From assembly GCF_001278115.1 (NCBI RefSeq), contig NZ_LIYD01000005.1:1122551-1186550 (forward strand): a stretch of 64,000 nucleotides of DNA. Direction: 5' to 3'. Below are positions 45,858 through 53,778 of this stretch, in pieces. The notes beneath the pieces were generated by a model that did no database searches, was not told the origin of the DNA, and worked only from the letters and a program-made list of their open reading frames with translations. Within the stretch, counting starts at the first letter, position 1. The number at the start of each line of letters is the position of its first letter. The translations under genes and the position numbers were made by a program. The stretch comes from Flavobacterium akiainvivens. Lineage in GTDB: Bacteria; Bacteroidota; Bacteroidia; Flavobacteriales; Flavobacteriaceae.

Positions 45858-46694
45858 ATGCACGTATTTCGCATTTGCCTGGCATTTGCCCTCTCTCTGC
45901 TAACCTTATCCTGCGCCCGCCTGCCCGAAACAAAGCTACAGCAATGGCAGGACGATTCCTGGGCTAATTTTGATAACGATACCCTTAGTGTGTACCTGCA
46001 CAACCCGCTGCGTTGCCCGCTACGGTTTAAGCTAAGCAGTACAGATGCCGCCTTTAACCAGAAACTAAAGCCCTACAGCCTTGTAACGCTGCACTACAAC
46101 GGCGATACCCTTATTAAAATACCTGCACTGGCGCAGCACGCAAAAACCCTGCGGGTATCTAAAGGCCTGGGCGACCCAAATGAAGAACTCCAAAACAACA
46201 AGCTCAGCCTGCCCTTTTTACCCGGCAGGAGCTATACGGTAATACAGGCCTACAACGGCTCGTTTTCGCATTCTGATGCTTATTCGCGCTGTGCGGTAGA
46301 TTTTTCCCTTAAAGAAGGCGATACCGTGTGCGCAGCCACAGAAGGTTATGTAGTGGGCATTGTTAAAGACTACAAAGAAGGCGGAGCCGATAAAAAATGG
46401 CGTGATTATGCCAATTTCATTACCATTTATGACCCGGCCAACAACCGTTTCCTGCAATATGCACATCTTAAGCACAACAGCGTTTTGGTTGAAATGGGCG
46501 ACCGTATAGAACCCGGCCAACCCATAGCCCTTGCAGGCCGCACCGGATGGACCAGTATTCAGCACCTGCATTTTAATGTGCTTAAGGCCGTAGATACTGC
46601 CGACTGGCTTGAGTCGGTACCCGCTGATTATTACGAGGGCTACAACGGCAGCAACCTTAAACAGGGCGATGTAGTAACCCGGCCGGCAGAGTAA
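45858..46694 (+). CDS. M23-like peptidase lipoprotein
   Basis: The 278-residue protein has lipobox TLSC (Cys19). The second half contains SHSDAYSRCAVDF, an H...D pair, and QHLHF, the H-x-H of LytM/M23 metallopeptidases that cut peptidoglycan crosslinks. The pattern GYVVGIVKDYKEGG and AHLKHNSVLVEMGD fit the beta core of the fold. It is likely anchored in the envelope and acts on the cell wall, although the distance between the first His and Asp is longer than usual, so activity is not certain. Confidence 0.75.
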   Translation: MHVFRICLAFALSLLTLSCARLPETKLQQWQDDSWANFDNDTLSVYLHNPLRCPLRFKLSSTDAAFNQKLKPYSLVTLHYNGDTLIKIPALAQHAKTLRVSKGLGDPNEELQNNKLSLPFLPGRSYTVIQAYNGSFSHSDAYSRCAVDFSLKEGDTVCAATEGYVVGIVKDYKEGGADKKWRDYANFITIYDPANNRFLQYAHLKHNSVLVEMGDRIEPGQPIALAGRTGWTSIQHLHFNVLKAVDTADWLESVPADYYEGYNGSNLKQGDVVTRPAE

Positions 46695-46738
46695 TAATTG
46701 TAAGAAAAACAGCGTTATACCTGTAAACCACCTTAGCT

Positions 46739-47221
46739 ATGAAACCTGCCACCACCACACGCATCCTTGCCGGGCTTAGCTTCCTGATATTTTTTTGCCC
46801 ATTTTTTGAAAAGTGCAGTTTTAATTTACCCAGTTTCAGCAGGCAGCCCACCCAGGAAAAAACCACGCAGCAACTATTGGCAGAGAAAAAAGAAAACACC
46901 TACAGCGGCTACCGCCTGGCCGGTATAGGCAGCCCCGTTACAGATGAATACAGTAACCTCACGGCGCACTTCCTGATTATTGTTATACTGTCAGTTGCAA
47001 TACTATTTTTTGCCCTACGCGGCAGTTTTGCCAATGTGTTTTGGTTTTCGGCCATAAACCTGGTGTTGCTTGCCATGTGGATACTTGTATTATTACCCGT
47101 TTACATGGTATTGCTGGCAATGCTGCGCTACGGCTATTTAATGCTTATTTCCAACACGATAGCTCTTATGGTATACAGCCGTAAAGCTTATAAACAAAAA
47201 GAAGACGAACCTTACCTTTAA
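46739..47221 (+). CDS. Membrane protein, paralogue of the next gene
   Basis: The 160-residue protein has about four transmembrane helices. Its N-terminus TRILAGLSFLIFFCPFF is shared with the following gene, while the rest differs, pointing to an old tandem duplication. No family is recognised. Confidence 0.65.
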   Translation: MKPATTTRILAGLSFLIFFCPFFEKCSFNLPSFSRQPTQEKTTQQLLAEKKENTYSGYRLAGIGSPVTDEYSNLTAHFLIIVILSVAILFFALRGSFANVFWFSAINLVLLAMWILVLLPVYMVLLAMLRYGYLMLISNTIALMVYSRKAYKQKEDEPYL

Positions 47222-47233
47222 AAACCCTGCTAT

Positions 47234-47827
47234 ATGAAAACGACCAACACCCTCCGCATCCTTGCCGGGCTTAGTTTCCTCATTTTCTTTTGCCCTTTTT
47301 TCCAGATGTGTAGCGATGAAGATATACCTAAAATGGTTAAAGAGGCTGCATCTGCTGAGCCCGACAGCATTACCGGAGAAATCACACCACCCAAAATTGA
47401 TGAGATTGCAATAAAGGAAAGAGAAGCCCAAAAACAGGAATATCTTGAAGAACATCGCCAAGAATGGATATTTAACGCTTATAAAATATGCCATATCTAT
47501 GGTGGCGCTTTTACACAAGAAGGCGAAATTGACAGCAAAGATTTAAAAGATTCAGCATTTTGGTTTGTAGTATTCTTTCTGCTGTCAGTACTAACCTCAT
47601 TAATCCTGTTTGTATTGGCATTGCTCAAAAAAATAAAAGCGGCTTTTATAGGCTCGTGTATCAATATAGTATTTATTATACTGTACAGCCTGTTCCTTTT
47701 TGTGGGAGATAATTCAATAGAACATTTATACCAGGTAAAATTTGGCTACTACCTGTTCGTTATCAACAGCATAGCACTTATATTTGTAAGCAATAAAGCA
47801 AAAAACCAACCTGTAAATGGAGTTTGA
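47234..47827 (+). CDS. Membrane protein, tandem paralogue
   Basis: The 197-residue protein opens with LRILAGLSFLIFFCPFF, like the gene before it, then has a charged extracytoplasmic or cytoplasmic segment (about 30-100) and three more hydrophobic helices. Its end overlaps the GNAT start by 11 bases. The shared N-terminal helix suggests both proteins use the same insertion or interaction surface. Confidence 0.65.
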   Translation: MKTTNTLRILAGLSFLIFFCPFFQMCSDEDIPKMVKEAASAEPDSITGEITPPKIDEIAIKEREAQKQEYLEEHRQEWIFNAYKICHIYGGAFTQEGEIDSKDLKDSAFWFVVFFLLSVLTSLILFVLALLKKIKAAFIGSCINIVFIILYSLFLFVGDNSIEHLYQVKFGYYLFVINSIALIFVSNKAKNQPVNGV

Positions 47828-48356
47828 AGAACACACCACTCCCCGCCTGCGCCTGCGCAAATTAACCCCTGAAAGCTATACCCACATCTATGCCACTATG
47901 GATGATGCGCAGCTTATGGATTTTCTTGGGGTAGATGCTGAAGGCCTCCAAAAAGAGAAAGCTAAATTTACAGGAGGGCTTACAACGCACCGTACCTCCA
48001 TCCTCACGTTTCAGGTTGTTAATAAGGCAACGGGCACCGTTATGGGAATGTGTGGCTATCATAACTGGTATGCCGTACACAGCCGTGCCGAACTGGGCTA
48101 CCACCTAACCAGCGATGCCTACAAACAGCAGGGGTTTATGACCGAGGCACTGGCCGCTGTTATTAGCTATGGCTTTAACCAAATGCGCCTTAACCGTATT
48201 GAGGCGCTTATAGCCCCGCAAAATACCCCATCGCGCAGGCTGCTGGAACGTTACGGCTTTACAAAAGAAGGAGTGCTGCGCCAGCATTATTGTGTTGACG
48301 GTATCCTGGAAGACTCTGTACTCTATGCATTACTTAAAAACGAATACCTTTTATGA
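47817..48356 (+). CDS. GNAT family N-acetyltransferase (RimJ/RimL-like)
   Basis: The 179-residue enzyme transfers an acetyl group from acetyl-CoA to an amine. TPRLRLRKLTPE, ELGYHLTSDAYKQQGFMTEA with the acetyl-CoA-binding Q-x-x-G-x-M type loop, and RRLLERYGFTKEG identify the RimJ/RimL branch, which acetylates protein N-termini or small molecules. It overlaps both neighbours (11 bases upstream and four downstream), so it is within the operon. Confidence 0.9.
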   Translation: MEFEEHTTPRLRLRKLTPESYTHIYATMDDAQLMDFLGVDAEGLQKEKAKFTGGLTTHRTSILTFQVVNKATGTVMGMCGYHNWYAVHSRAELGYHLTSDAYKQQGFMTEALAAVISYGFNQMRLNRIEALIAPQNTPSRRLLERYGFTKEGVLRQHYCVDGILEDSVLYALLKNEYLL

Positions 48357-48820
48357 AAAAGATCCTGTTTTTAGCCCTTGCCGCCGTGCTGGCCTGTGCC
48401 TGCAATATAGAACGCAAAACCATTCAAAAGGCAATAGTTCATGAAAGTGAGCTGCTTAGCATTTCGCAAAAGCTGTTTAAACAATATGCCGATACTGCTA
48501 TTACCGGAAAAAAACTCACGCTTGATGATATGGGGCTCACTAAAAAAGAAAAGCGCCTTTTAAGGCATAAGTTCAAATTTCAGCAGGCTGATGTTATTTT
48601 TGACCGCGACGAAGACCCGTTTACAAACTTTGTAGACTGCGACAGCGTTATAATTTTTTACCGTGAATCGTTTTTAACCAGTTCCAGCCATATTGTGGTA
48701 GATATGCATAAAAAGCCCATGGGCCACCTGCCTTTTGAGCCAAAAGACTACCACAAACTAACTGACAGGATATTTGCCGTACCTGTTGGGGCACAAATTA
48801 ACACTATCAGTATGTACTAA
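48353..48820 (+). CDS. Small lipoprotein, unknown
   Basis: The 155-residue protein has a signal peptide and lipobox LACAC. The mature part is charged and includes KKEKRLLRHKFKFQ and DRDEDPF. No family is recognised. It overlaps the GNAT gene by four bases and should be made from the same mRNA. Confidence 0.65.
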   Translation: MKKILFLALAAVLACACNIERKTIQKAIVHESELLSISQKLFKQYADTAITGKKLTLDDMGLTKKEKRLLRHKFKFQQADVIFDRDEDPFTNFVDCDSVIIFYRESFLTSSSHIVVDMHKKPMGHLPFEPKDYHKLTDRIFAVPVGAQINTISMY

Positions 48821-48840
48821 ATGTTATAACTTAAACTGAT

Positions 48841-49188
48841 ATGACCTTAGAAGACCTGCAACAAATATGCAACGCGTTTCCGGGCGTTACTACCGATATA
48901 AAATGGGATAATCACCTGTGTTTTAACGTAGGCGGCAAAATGTTTATCATTACCTCGCCCGATACGGTACCCCCAACGGCATCATTTAAAGCAACCGATG
49001 ATGATTTTGAAATACTCACCCAGCGTGAGGGTTTTACCCCTGCTGCCTATCTGGCACGCTACAAATGGGTATATACTGATGATATTAAACGGCTCACCAA
49101 AAAAGAGTGGCAACAGTATGCCCAATCTGCCTATAATTTAATTTATGGGAAACTGCCTGTTAAAGTCAAAAAGGAAATCGGGAGTTAA
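48841..49188 (+). CDS. MmcQ/YjbR family DNA-binding-like protein
   Basis: The 115-residue protein has FPGVTTDIKWDNHLCFNVGGKMF and YKWVYTDDI, the MmcQ/YjbR (CyaY-like fold) family. Members bind DNA in structures but the function is unclear. It follows the lipoprotein by 20 bases and may close the operon; a TATTTTTG box at 49201-49208 begins a new unit. Confidence 0.88.
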   Translation: MTLEDLQQICNAFPGVTTDIKWDNHLCFNVGGKMFIITSPDTVPPTASFKATDDDFEILTQREGFTPAAYLARYKWVYTDDIKRLTKKEWQQYAQSAYNLIYGKLPVKVKKEIGS

Positions 49189-49237
49189 AAGGTATTTACC
49201 TATTTTTGGCCACTAAAACATTTTATTCCTCATCAAT

Positions 49238-50296
49238 ATGTCTTCACAAAAAAGGCTTTACGAAATAGATATATTCCGGTTTATTGCAGCTCTTAGTGTC
49301 TTATTATTCCACTATACGTTCAGGGGGGCAGCCTTACAAGATTATTCGGGCCCATCATTTCCGGAAATGGGAAACATCTTCAGGTACGGCTACCTTGGTG
49401 TCGACTTTTTTTTCCTGATTAGTGGTTTTGTAATTGTGCTTTCAATTAAAAAACCAAGCCTGGCAGCATTCTTAAAGTCAAGGGTAGTACGGCTTTATCC
49501 GGCTTACTGGTTTTGCCTTACCGTTACTTTTATTGTATTGGCATTATGGGGTAAGTCCATCCTTGCTGTCACATTTCCGCAATACCTGGTAAACCTCACT
49601 ATGTTTCAGCGTTTTGTAGGTGTAGATCATATAGACTGGGTATACTGGACACTAATGGTAGAAATAAAGTTTTATATTCTTATTGCCATTTTTATTGTTG
49701 CAAACTACCGTAAAAAAATAGACCTTAATTACCTTATATACGGTTGGCTGGCGCTATCATGCCTGCCCCATATAATAGATTTTACCACTTTACTGCCTTT
49801 AAAAGCTATCTATTTTATTTTTGCCCTTGATTATAGCCCTTACTTTATTGCAGGTATGTTATTTTTTAAAATATTTACCGAAGGCCAAAAAGCATATTAC
49901 CTGGCAGGCGTTTTATTATGCCTGTTGCTTAGCGCACTAAATGCCGCCACTTATGCCGGAGAACTGAGTGCTTACTATAAAACACATTTTTCTGCAACAG
50001 TAACTACTTCCGTTATAGCCGTGTGCTACATTATACTATACCTTATAAGCACCAAAAAGCTTGAATTTTTAAACAAGCCGGTAATGCTTAAAATTGGTGT
50101 ATTAACCTATCCCCTATACCTTATACATCAAAACATAGGATATGTTATATTCAACAATTTTGGCGGTCAGGTTAACAAATATGTGCTTTTAAGCATTACA
50201 ACCGTCTTTATGATAGCGTTTTCTTATGGCATACACATAGCTATAGAAAAACCCTTTGCACGCTGGCTCAAACAAAAATTTGATAAAGCAGGTTAA
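49238..50296 (+). CDS. Acyltransferase family 3 membrane protein (OafA/YrhL-like)
   Basis: The 352-residue integral membrane protein has about ten helices. The start YEIDIFRFIAALSVLLFHY and GYLGVDFFFLISGFVI carry the conserved His and the GVxxFF motif of acyltransferase-3 proteins, which acetylate or acylate polysaccharides and lipids at the cell surface. No glycan cluster surrounds it. It ends eight bases from the convergent hutH gene. Confidence 0.9.
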   Translation: MSSQKRLYEIDIFRFIAALSVLLFHYTFRGAALQDYSGPSFPEMGNIFRYGYLGVDFFFLISGFVIVLSIKKPSLAAFLKSRVVRLYPAYWFCLTVTFIVLALWGKSILAVTFPQYLVNLTMFQRFVGVDHIDWVYWTLMVEIKFYILIAIFIVANYRKKIDLNYLIYGWLALSCLPHIIDFTTLLPLKAIYFIFALDYSPYFIAGMLFFKIFTEGQKAYYLAGVLLCLLLSALNAATYAGELSAYYKTHFSATVTTSVIAVCYIILYLISTKKLEFLNKPVMLKIGVLTYPLYLIHQNIGYVIFNNFGGQVNKYVLLSITTVFMIAFSYGIHIAIEKPFARWLKQKFDKAG

Positions 50297-50303
50297 TTAC
50301 AAA

Positions 50304-51812
50304 CTACTCTATTACCGATTCATCTATTTGAAGGTTAGACAGGAAAGCCAGTGTGTTTTCTATGTCATAATGCAAGATACGGTCTTCGGTAACCACCGGA
50401 ACTTCTTCGCGGTATGATTTAATAAACATTTCAAGGAAATCACTCGACTTTAGCGGGCGGCGGAACTCAATAGCCTGGCTGGCGTTCATAAGCTCAATGG
50501 CTAAAATACGCTCCAGGTTCTCTACAATCTTCAGAACTTTGGTAGCCGCATTGGCACCCATGCTCACGTGGTCTTCCTGACCGTTGCTTGATACTATGCT
50601 GTCTACACTCGCCGGGGTGGCAAGCTGCTTGTTTTGGCTCACAATGCTGGCGGCGGTGTACTGCGGAATCATAAAGCCCGAATTAAGCCCCGGGTTGCTT
50701 ACCAAAAATGGCGGCAGGCCACGCAATCCGCTAATAAGCTGGTAGGTACGCCTTTCGGAAATACTGCCCAGTTCGGCCAATGCAATACCTAAAAAGTCGA
50801 GCGTAAGCGCTAACGGCTGCCCGTGGAAATTACCGCCTGAGATAATCTCGTCGCTGTCAATAAATATATTGGGGTTATCGGTAACCGAGTTGATTTCGGT
50901 CCTGAAAACCTTTTTAACATAGTCAATCGTGTCTTTAGTCGCCCCATGCACCTGCGGTATACAACGGAAGCTGTACGGGTCCTGAACGTGTTTTTTAGGC
51001 TGGGCTATGATTTCGCTATCCTGCAAAAGCTCGTTAAAGCGGCGTGCGGTAACAATCTGGCCCTTGTGGGGCCGCACCATGTGTATGTGCTCGTTAAATG
51101 GCTCTATACGCCCGTCAAAGCCCTCTAAAGACACCGCACCAATAACATCGGCCAGGTAAGAGAGTTTGATGGACTTCAGCAGCACGTGCACGCCATAGGC
51201 ACTCATAAACTGCGTGCCGTTAAGCAGCGCCAGGCCTTCCTTGCTTTTTAGCACAATAGGTTCCCAACCTTCCCTTTCCAAAACCTTTTTGGCAGGCTGG
51301 CGGAAACCGTCGCTATACACCTCTCCCTCGCCTATCAGCGGCAGCGAAAGGTGTGCCAGCGGTGCCAGGTCGCCCGAAGCGCCAAGCGAACCCTGGGTAT
51401 ATATTACAGGATAAATTTCGTTGTTGTAGAAATCGATAAGCCTTTCAACCGTGGCAAGCTGTACACCGCTATGGCCGTAGCTAAGCGACTGTATTTTAAG
51501 CAGCAGCATGATTTTTACAATCTCCTGGGGCACTTCATCGCCCGTGCCGCAGGCGTGGCTTTTTACCAGGTTTACCTGTAACTGGCTCAGGTTGCTGTTG
51601 TCTATCTTTACATTATAAAGCGACCCAAACCCTGTGTTTATGCCATAAATAGGCGTTTCCTGCTTTTCCATGCGGTTGTCAAGGTAGGTGCGGCAACGTT
51701 CAATGTTGGCACGTGCCTCTTCGCTAAGGGCAAGCTTTTTATCCTGCGAGAGGATATCGTTCACAATTTCAAGGGATAAGATATCGCTGCTTATATAATG
51801 TATAGTGTCCAT
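50304..51812 (-). CDS. hutH: Histidine ammonia-lyase
   Basis: The protein is 502 residues from ATG 51812 (MDTIHYISSD). This first enzyme of histidine degradation deaminates histidine to urocanate. The MIO cofactor forms from Ala-Ser-Gly in SLGASGDLAPLAHL near residues 144-146, and NGTQFMSAYG and SSNGQEDHVSM complete the active site. No other hut gene adjoins it; hutI and a hutG-like gene lie near 19-22 kb and hutU is not in the window. Confidence 0.96.
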   Translation of the reverse strand: MDTIHYISSDILSLEIVNDILSQDKKLALSEEARANIERCRTYLDNRMEKQETPIYGINTGFGSLYNVKIDNSNLSQLQVNLVKSHACGTGDEVPQEIVKIMLLLKIQSLSYGHSGVQLATVERLIDFYNNEIYPVIYTQGSLGASGDLAPLAHLSLPLIGEGEVYSDGFRQPAKKVLEREGWEPIVLKSKEGLALLNGTQFMSAYGVHVLLKSIKLSYLADVIGAVSLEGFDGRIEPFNEHIHMVRPHKGQIVTARRFNELLQDSEIIAQPKKHVQDPYSFRCIPQVHGATKDTIDYVKKVFRTEINSVTDNPNIFIDSDEIISGGNFHGQPLALTLDFLGIALAELGSISERRTYQLISGLRGLPPFLVSNPGLNSGFMIPQYTAASIVSQNKQLATPASVDSIVSSNGQEDHVSMGANAATKVLKIVENLERILAIELMNASQAIEFRRPLKSSDFLEMFIKSYREEVPVVTEDRILHYDIENTLAFLSNLQIDESVIE

Positions 51813-51882
51813 ACAGGGAGTGCATTTTGAAAGTCCAAAATTCACTAATTAGCAACTAAAAAACAAGATTTTTAGTAACTTT

Positions 51883-53382
51883 TCATTTTTTATGCAATTC
51901 TGCCTCAATATGCAGGTAGGCTTTGCCCATATAAGTAACAACATCGCTTGCCGTAAAAGCCTGCATTCCCGTGTGCTCAACTGCCACATCGGCCGTAAGC
52001 CCGTGCAGGTGTACGCCAAAGATGGCCGCATCAACCGCGTTATAGCCCTGCGCCAGCAACCCTGTTATAATGCCGGTAAGCGTATCGCCCGTGCCGCCCG
52101 TAGCCAATGCCGCATTGCCGCTGGTGTTAATGTGTACAGTACCGCCGTGCACCACCATGGTATGGGCATCTTTTGCCACCAGTATCAGGTTGTGCGCTGA
52201 GGCGAATGCTTTCATCTTTTCGAGCCTGTCAAAATCGTTATTCCAACTGCCCATAAGGCGTTCCAGCTCTTTGGGGTGCGGGGTCATGATGGTATTTTCG
52301 GGCAAAAGCGGTAACCATTCTTTATTATAGGAGAGTATGTTAAGTGCATCGGCATCTACCACCAGCGGTGTGTTGTTCAGCTTCAGGAAATCGTGCAGCG
52401 CCTGTTGGGTTTCTTCGTGCTGGCCTATGCCCGGGCCTATACCAATGGCTTTAGGCTGCATATCGAACCCAATTTTGGTAATATGCTCCTGCCCTTCCGT
52501 AAGCGCCATAGCCTCCGGGAAAGCCGTTTGCATAATATCATACCCGCATTTAGGTATGTAGGCCGTTACCAGCCCACAGCCGGACTTCAATGCGGCTTTG
52601 GCAGCCAATACCACCGCGCCCATTTTACCGTAGCTGCCGCCAATAATAAGGGCATGCCCCTGCGTACCCTTGTGCGCAAAACGGCTTACGGGGCGGTAGC
52701 GGTGCAATATGGAGGGACAGTCTGACAGGTAATATGATGTAGGCGTATTGGCAATATAGTCTTTATCCAAGCCAATATCCAGTATGGCAATTTTGTTGAT
52801 AAAACGGCTGTTGCCCGGCAGGTAAAATGCCAATTTGGGGAACTGGAACGTGAGCACCACATGGCTCTCTACAGCAACGGCTGTAGTCTTATCCATAAAC
52901 ATACCACTCGGAACATCTATTGAAAGTACCTTGCCGTCGCAGGCGTTTATGCGCTCAATAACCTTTACCACTTCGGGGTGCAGGTCGCGGCTCAGGCCGG
53001 TACCAAAAAGCGCATCGATATATACCAGCTTGTCTTTTTCATACGTATAGTTGGCATTCAGGTTGCACTCCATATCAGCCTCTTTTACTTTTTGCAGGGC
53101 AGCTTCAAAGTCGGGCGTTGGTGTACCGGCTTGCGCTACAATATCTACCCACACCGGATAGTTGGCTTCGTGTAGCAGGCGGGCCACTACAAGGCCATCG
53201 CCGCCGTTATTGCCCTGCCCGCAAAACACATGGAAGGTAGTCTCCTTATCGGGCCTGTGCTTTTTTATCCACAAAAACACCTCGTTTGCAGCGCGTTCCA
53301 TAAGCTGGAACGACGTAAGCCCCTGGTTTAAAATTGTGACTTTATCAGCCTCACGTATGTTTATTGTGTCGAAAATCTTCAT
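51883..53382 (-). CDS. nnr: Bifunctional NAD(P)H-hydrate epimerase/dehydratase
   Basis: The 499-residue fused repair enzyme restores hydrated NAD(P)H. The N-terminal epimerase (about 1-215) has CGQGNNGGDGLVVARLL, and the C-terminal ADP-dependent dehydratase has GGSYGKMGAVVLAAKA and GGTGDTLTGIITG. Length and order match NnrD/NnrE fusions. It ends 70 bases before the hutH start on the same strand. Confidence 0.95.
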   Translation of the reverse strand: MKIFDTINIREADKVTILNQGLTSFQLMERAANEVFLWIKKHRPDKETTFHVFCGQGNNGGDGLVVARLLHEANYPVWVDIVAQAGTPTPDFEAALQKVKEADMECNLNANYTYEKDKLVYIDALFGTGLSRDLHPEVVKVIERINACDGKVLSIDVPSGMFMDKTTAVAVESHVVLTFQFPKLAFYLPGNSRFINKIAILDIGLDKDYIANTPTSYYLSDCPSILHRYRPVSRFAHKGTQGHALIIGGSYGKMGAVVLAAKAALKSGCGLVTAYIPKCGYDIMQTAFPEAMALTEGQEHITKIGFDMQPKAIGIGPGIGQHEETQQALHDFLKLNNTPLVVDADALNILSYNKEWLPLLPENTIMTPHPKELERLMGSWNNDFDRLEKMKAFASAHNLILVAKDAHTMVVHGGTVHINTSGNAALATGGTGDTLTGIITGLLAQGYNAVDAAIFGVHLHGLTADVAVEHTGMQAFTASDVVTYMGKAYLHIEAELHKK

Positions 53383-53472
53383 TTTACAGTATAAAAGTTG
53401 TGTTTGTAAAAATTCCGCAAAAAGCCACTGCTACGGCTGCCCGCTATGTAAATTTATTATATTTGTAAGTAT

Positions 53473-53574
53473 ATGATGGCAATCAGCAACAAATATTTAA
53501 CTTCCTGCACCGCAACCTGCGGCGCTGCTGCCATTATTATTACAGGTACAACCACCACCCCATTCGGGGTATAA
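53473..53574 (+). CDS. Threonine operon leader peptide
   Basis: This reading frame of 33 codons runs from ATG 53473 to TAA 53572-53574. Its last third reads IIITGTTTTPFGV, and in all it has eight threonine and four isoleucine codons. Such a run just before the thr operon is the classic signature of ribosome-mediated attenuation, since translation stalls there when threonine (or its product isoleucine) is scarce. A TATATTTG -7 box (53458-53465) lies eight bases before the start. A second ATG directly follows the first, and either may be used. Confidence 0.75.
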   Translation: MMAISNKYLTSCTATCGAAAIIITGTTTTPFGV

Positions 53575-53598
53575 TCATTTACATATAATCCACGCGCC

Positions 53599-53624
53599 TG
53601 CGGTTATTTTAAAAATAACCCGCA
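53599..53624 (+). promoter_or_regulatory. Attenuator hairpin of the threonine leader
   Basis: TGCGGTTATTTT (53599-53610) pairs with AAAATAACCCGCA (53612-53624) with one bulge. The sequences CCTGCGG and CCGCAAC occur twice each: within the leader frame (53516-53522 and 53510-53516) and in this hairpin (53597-53603 and 53620-53626), so alternative pairings are possible. The T run after it is weak, so its termination strength is unsure. Confidence 0.5.
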
Positions 53625-53657
53625 ACTGCTTTACTTAACCGAAAAATAATATTGTAA

Positions 53658-53715
53658 GCCACGAATTTCACAAATCTACACTAATGAATTTGTGATAATT
53701 AGTGTAATTAGTGGC
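53658..53715. repeat. GCCACGAAT inverted repeat, copy A
   Basis: The outer arms start GCCACGAATTTCAC and end AATTAGTGGC; the inner arms ACACTAAT and ATTAGTGT are perfect. A further half element (TAATTCGTGGCC) lies at 53752-53763. The copy sits between the leader attenuator and thrA. Confidence 0.75.
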
Positions 53716-53778
53716 TAAATAAACCGCCCCGAAGCACCAGTATTGATTCATGTAATTCGTGGCCAAACAAAATTGCAT

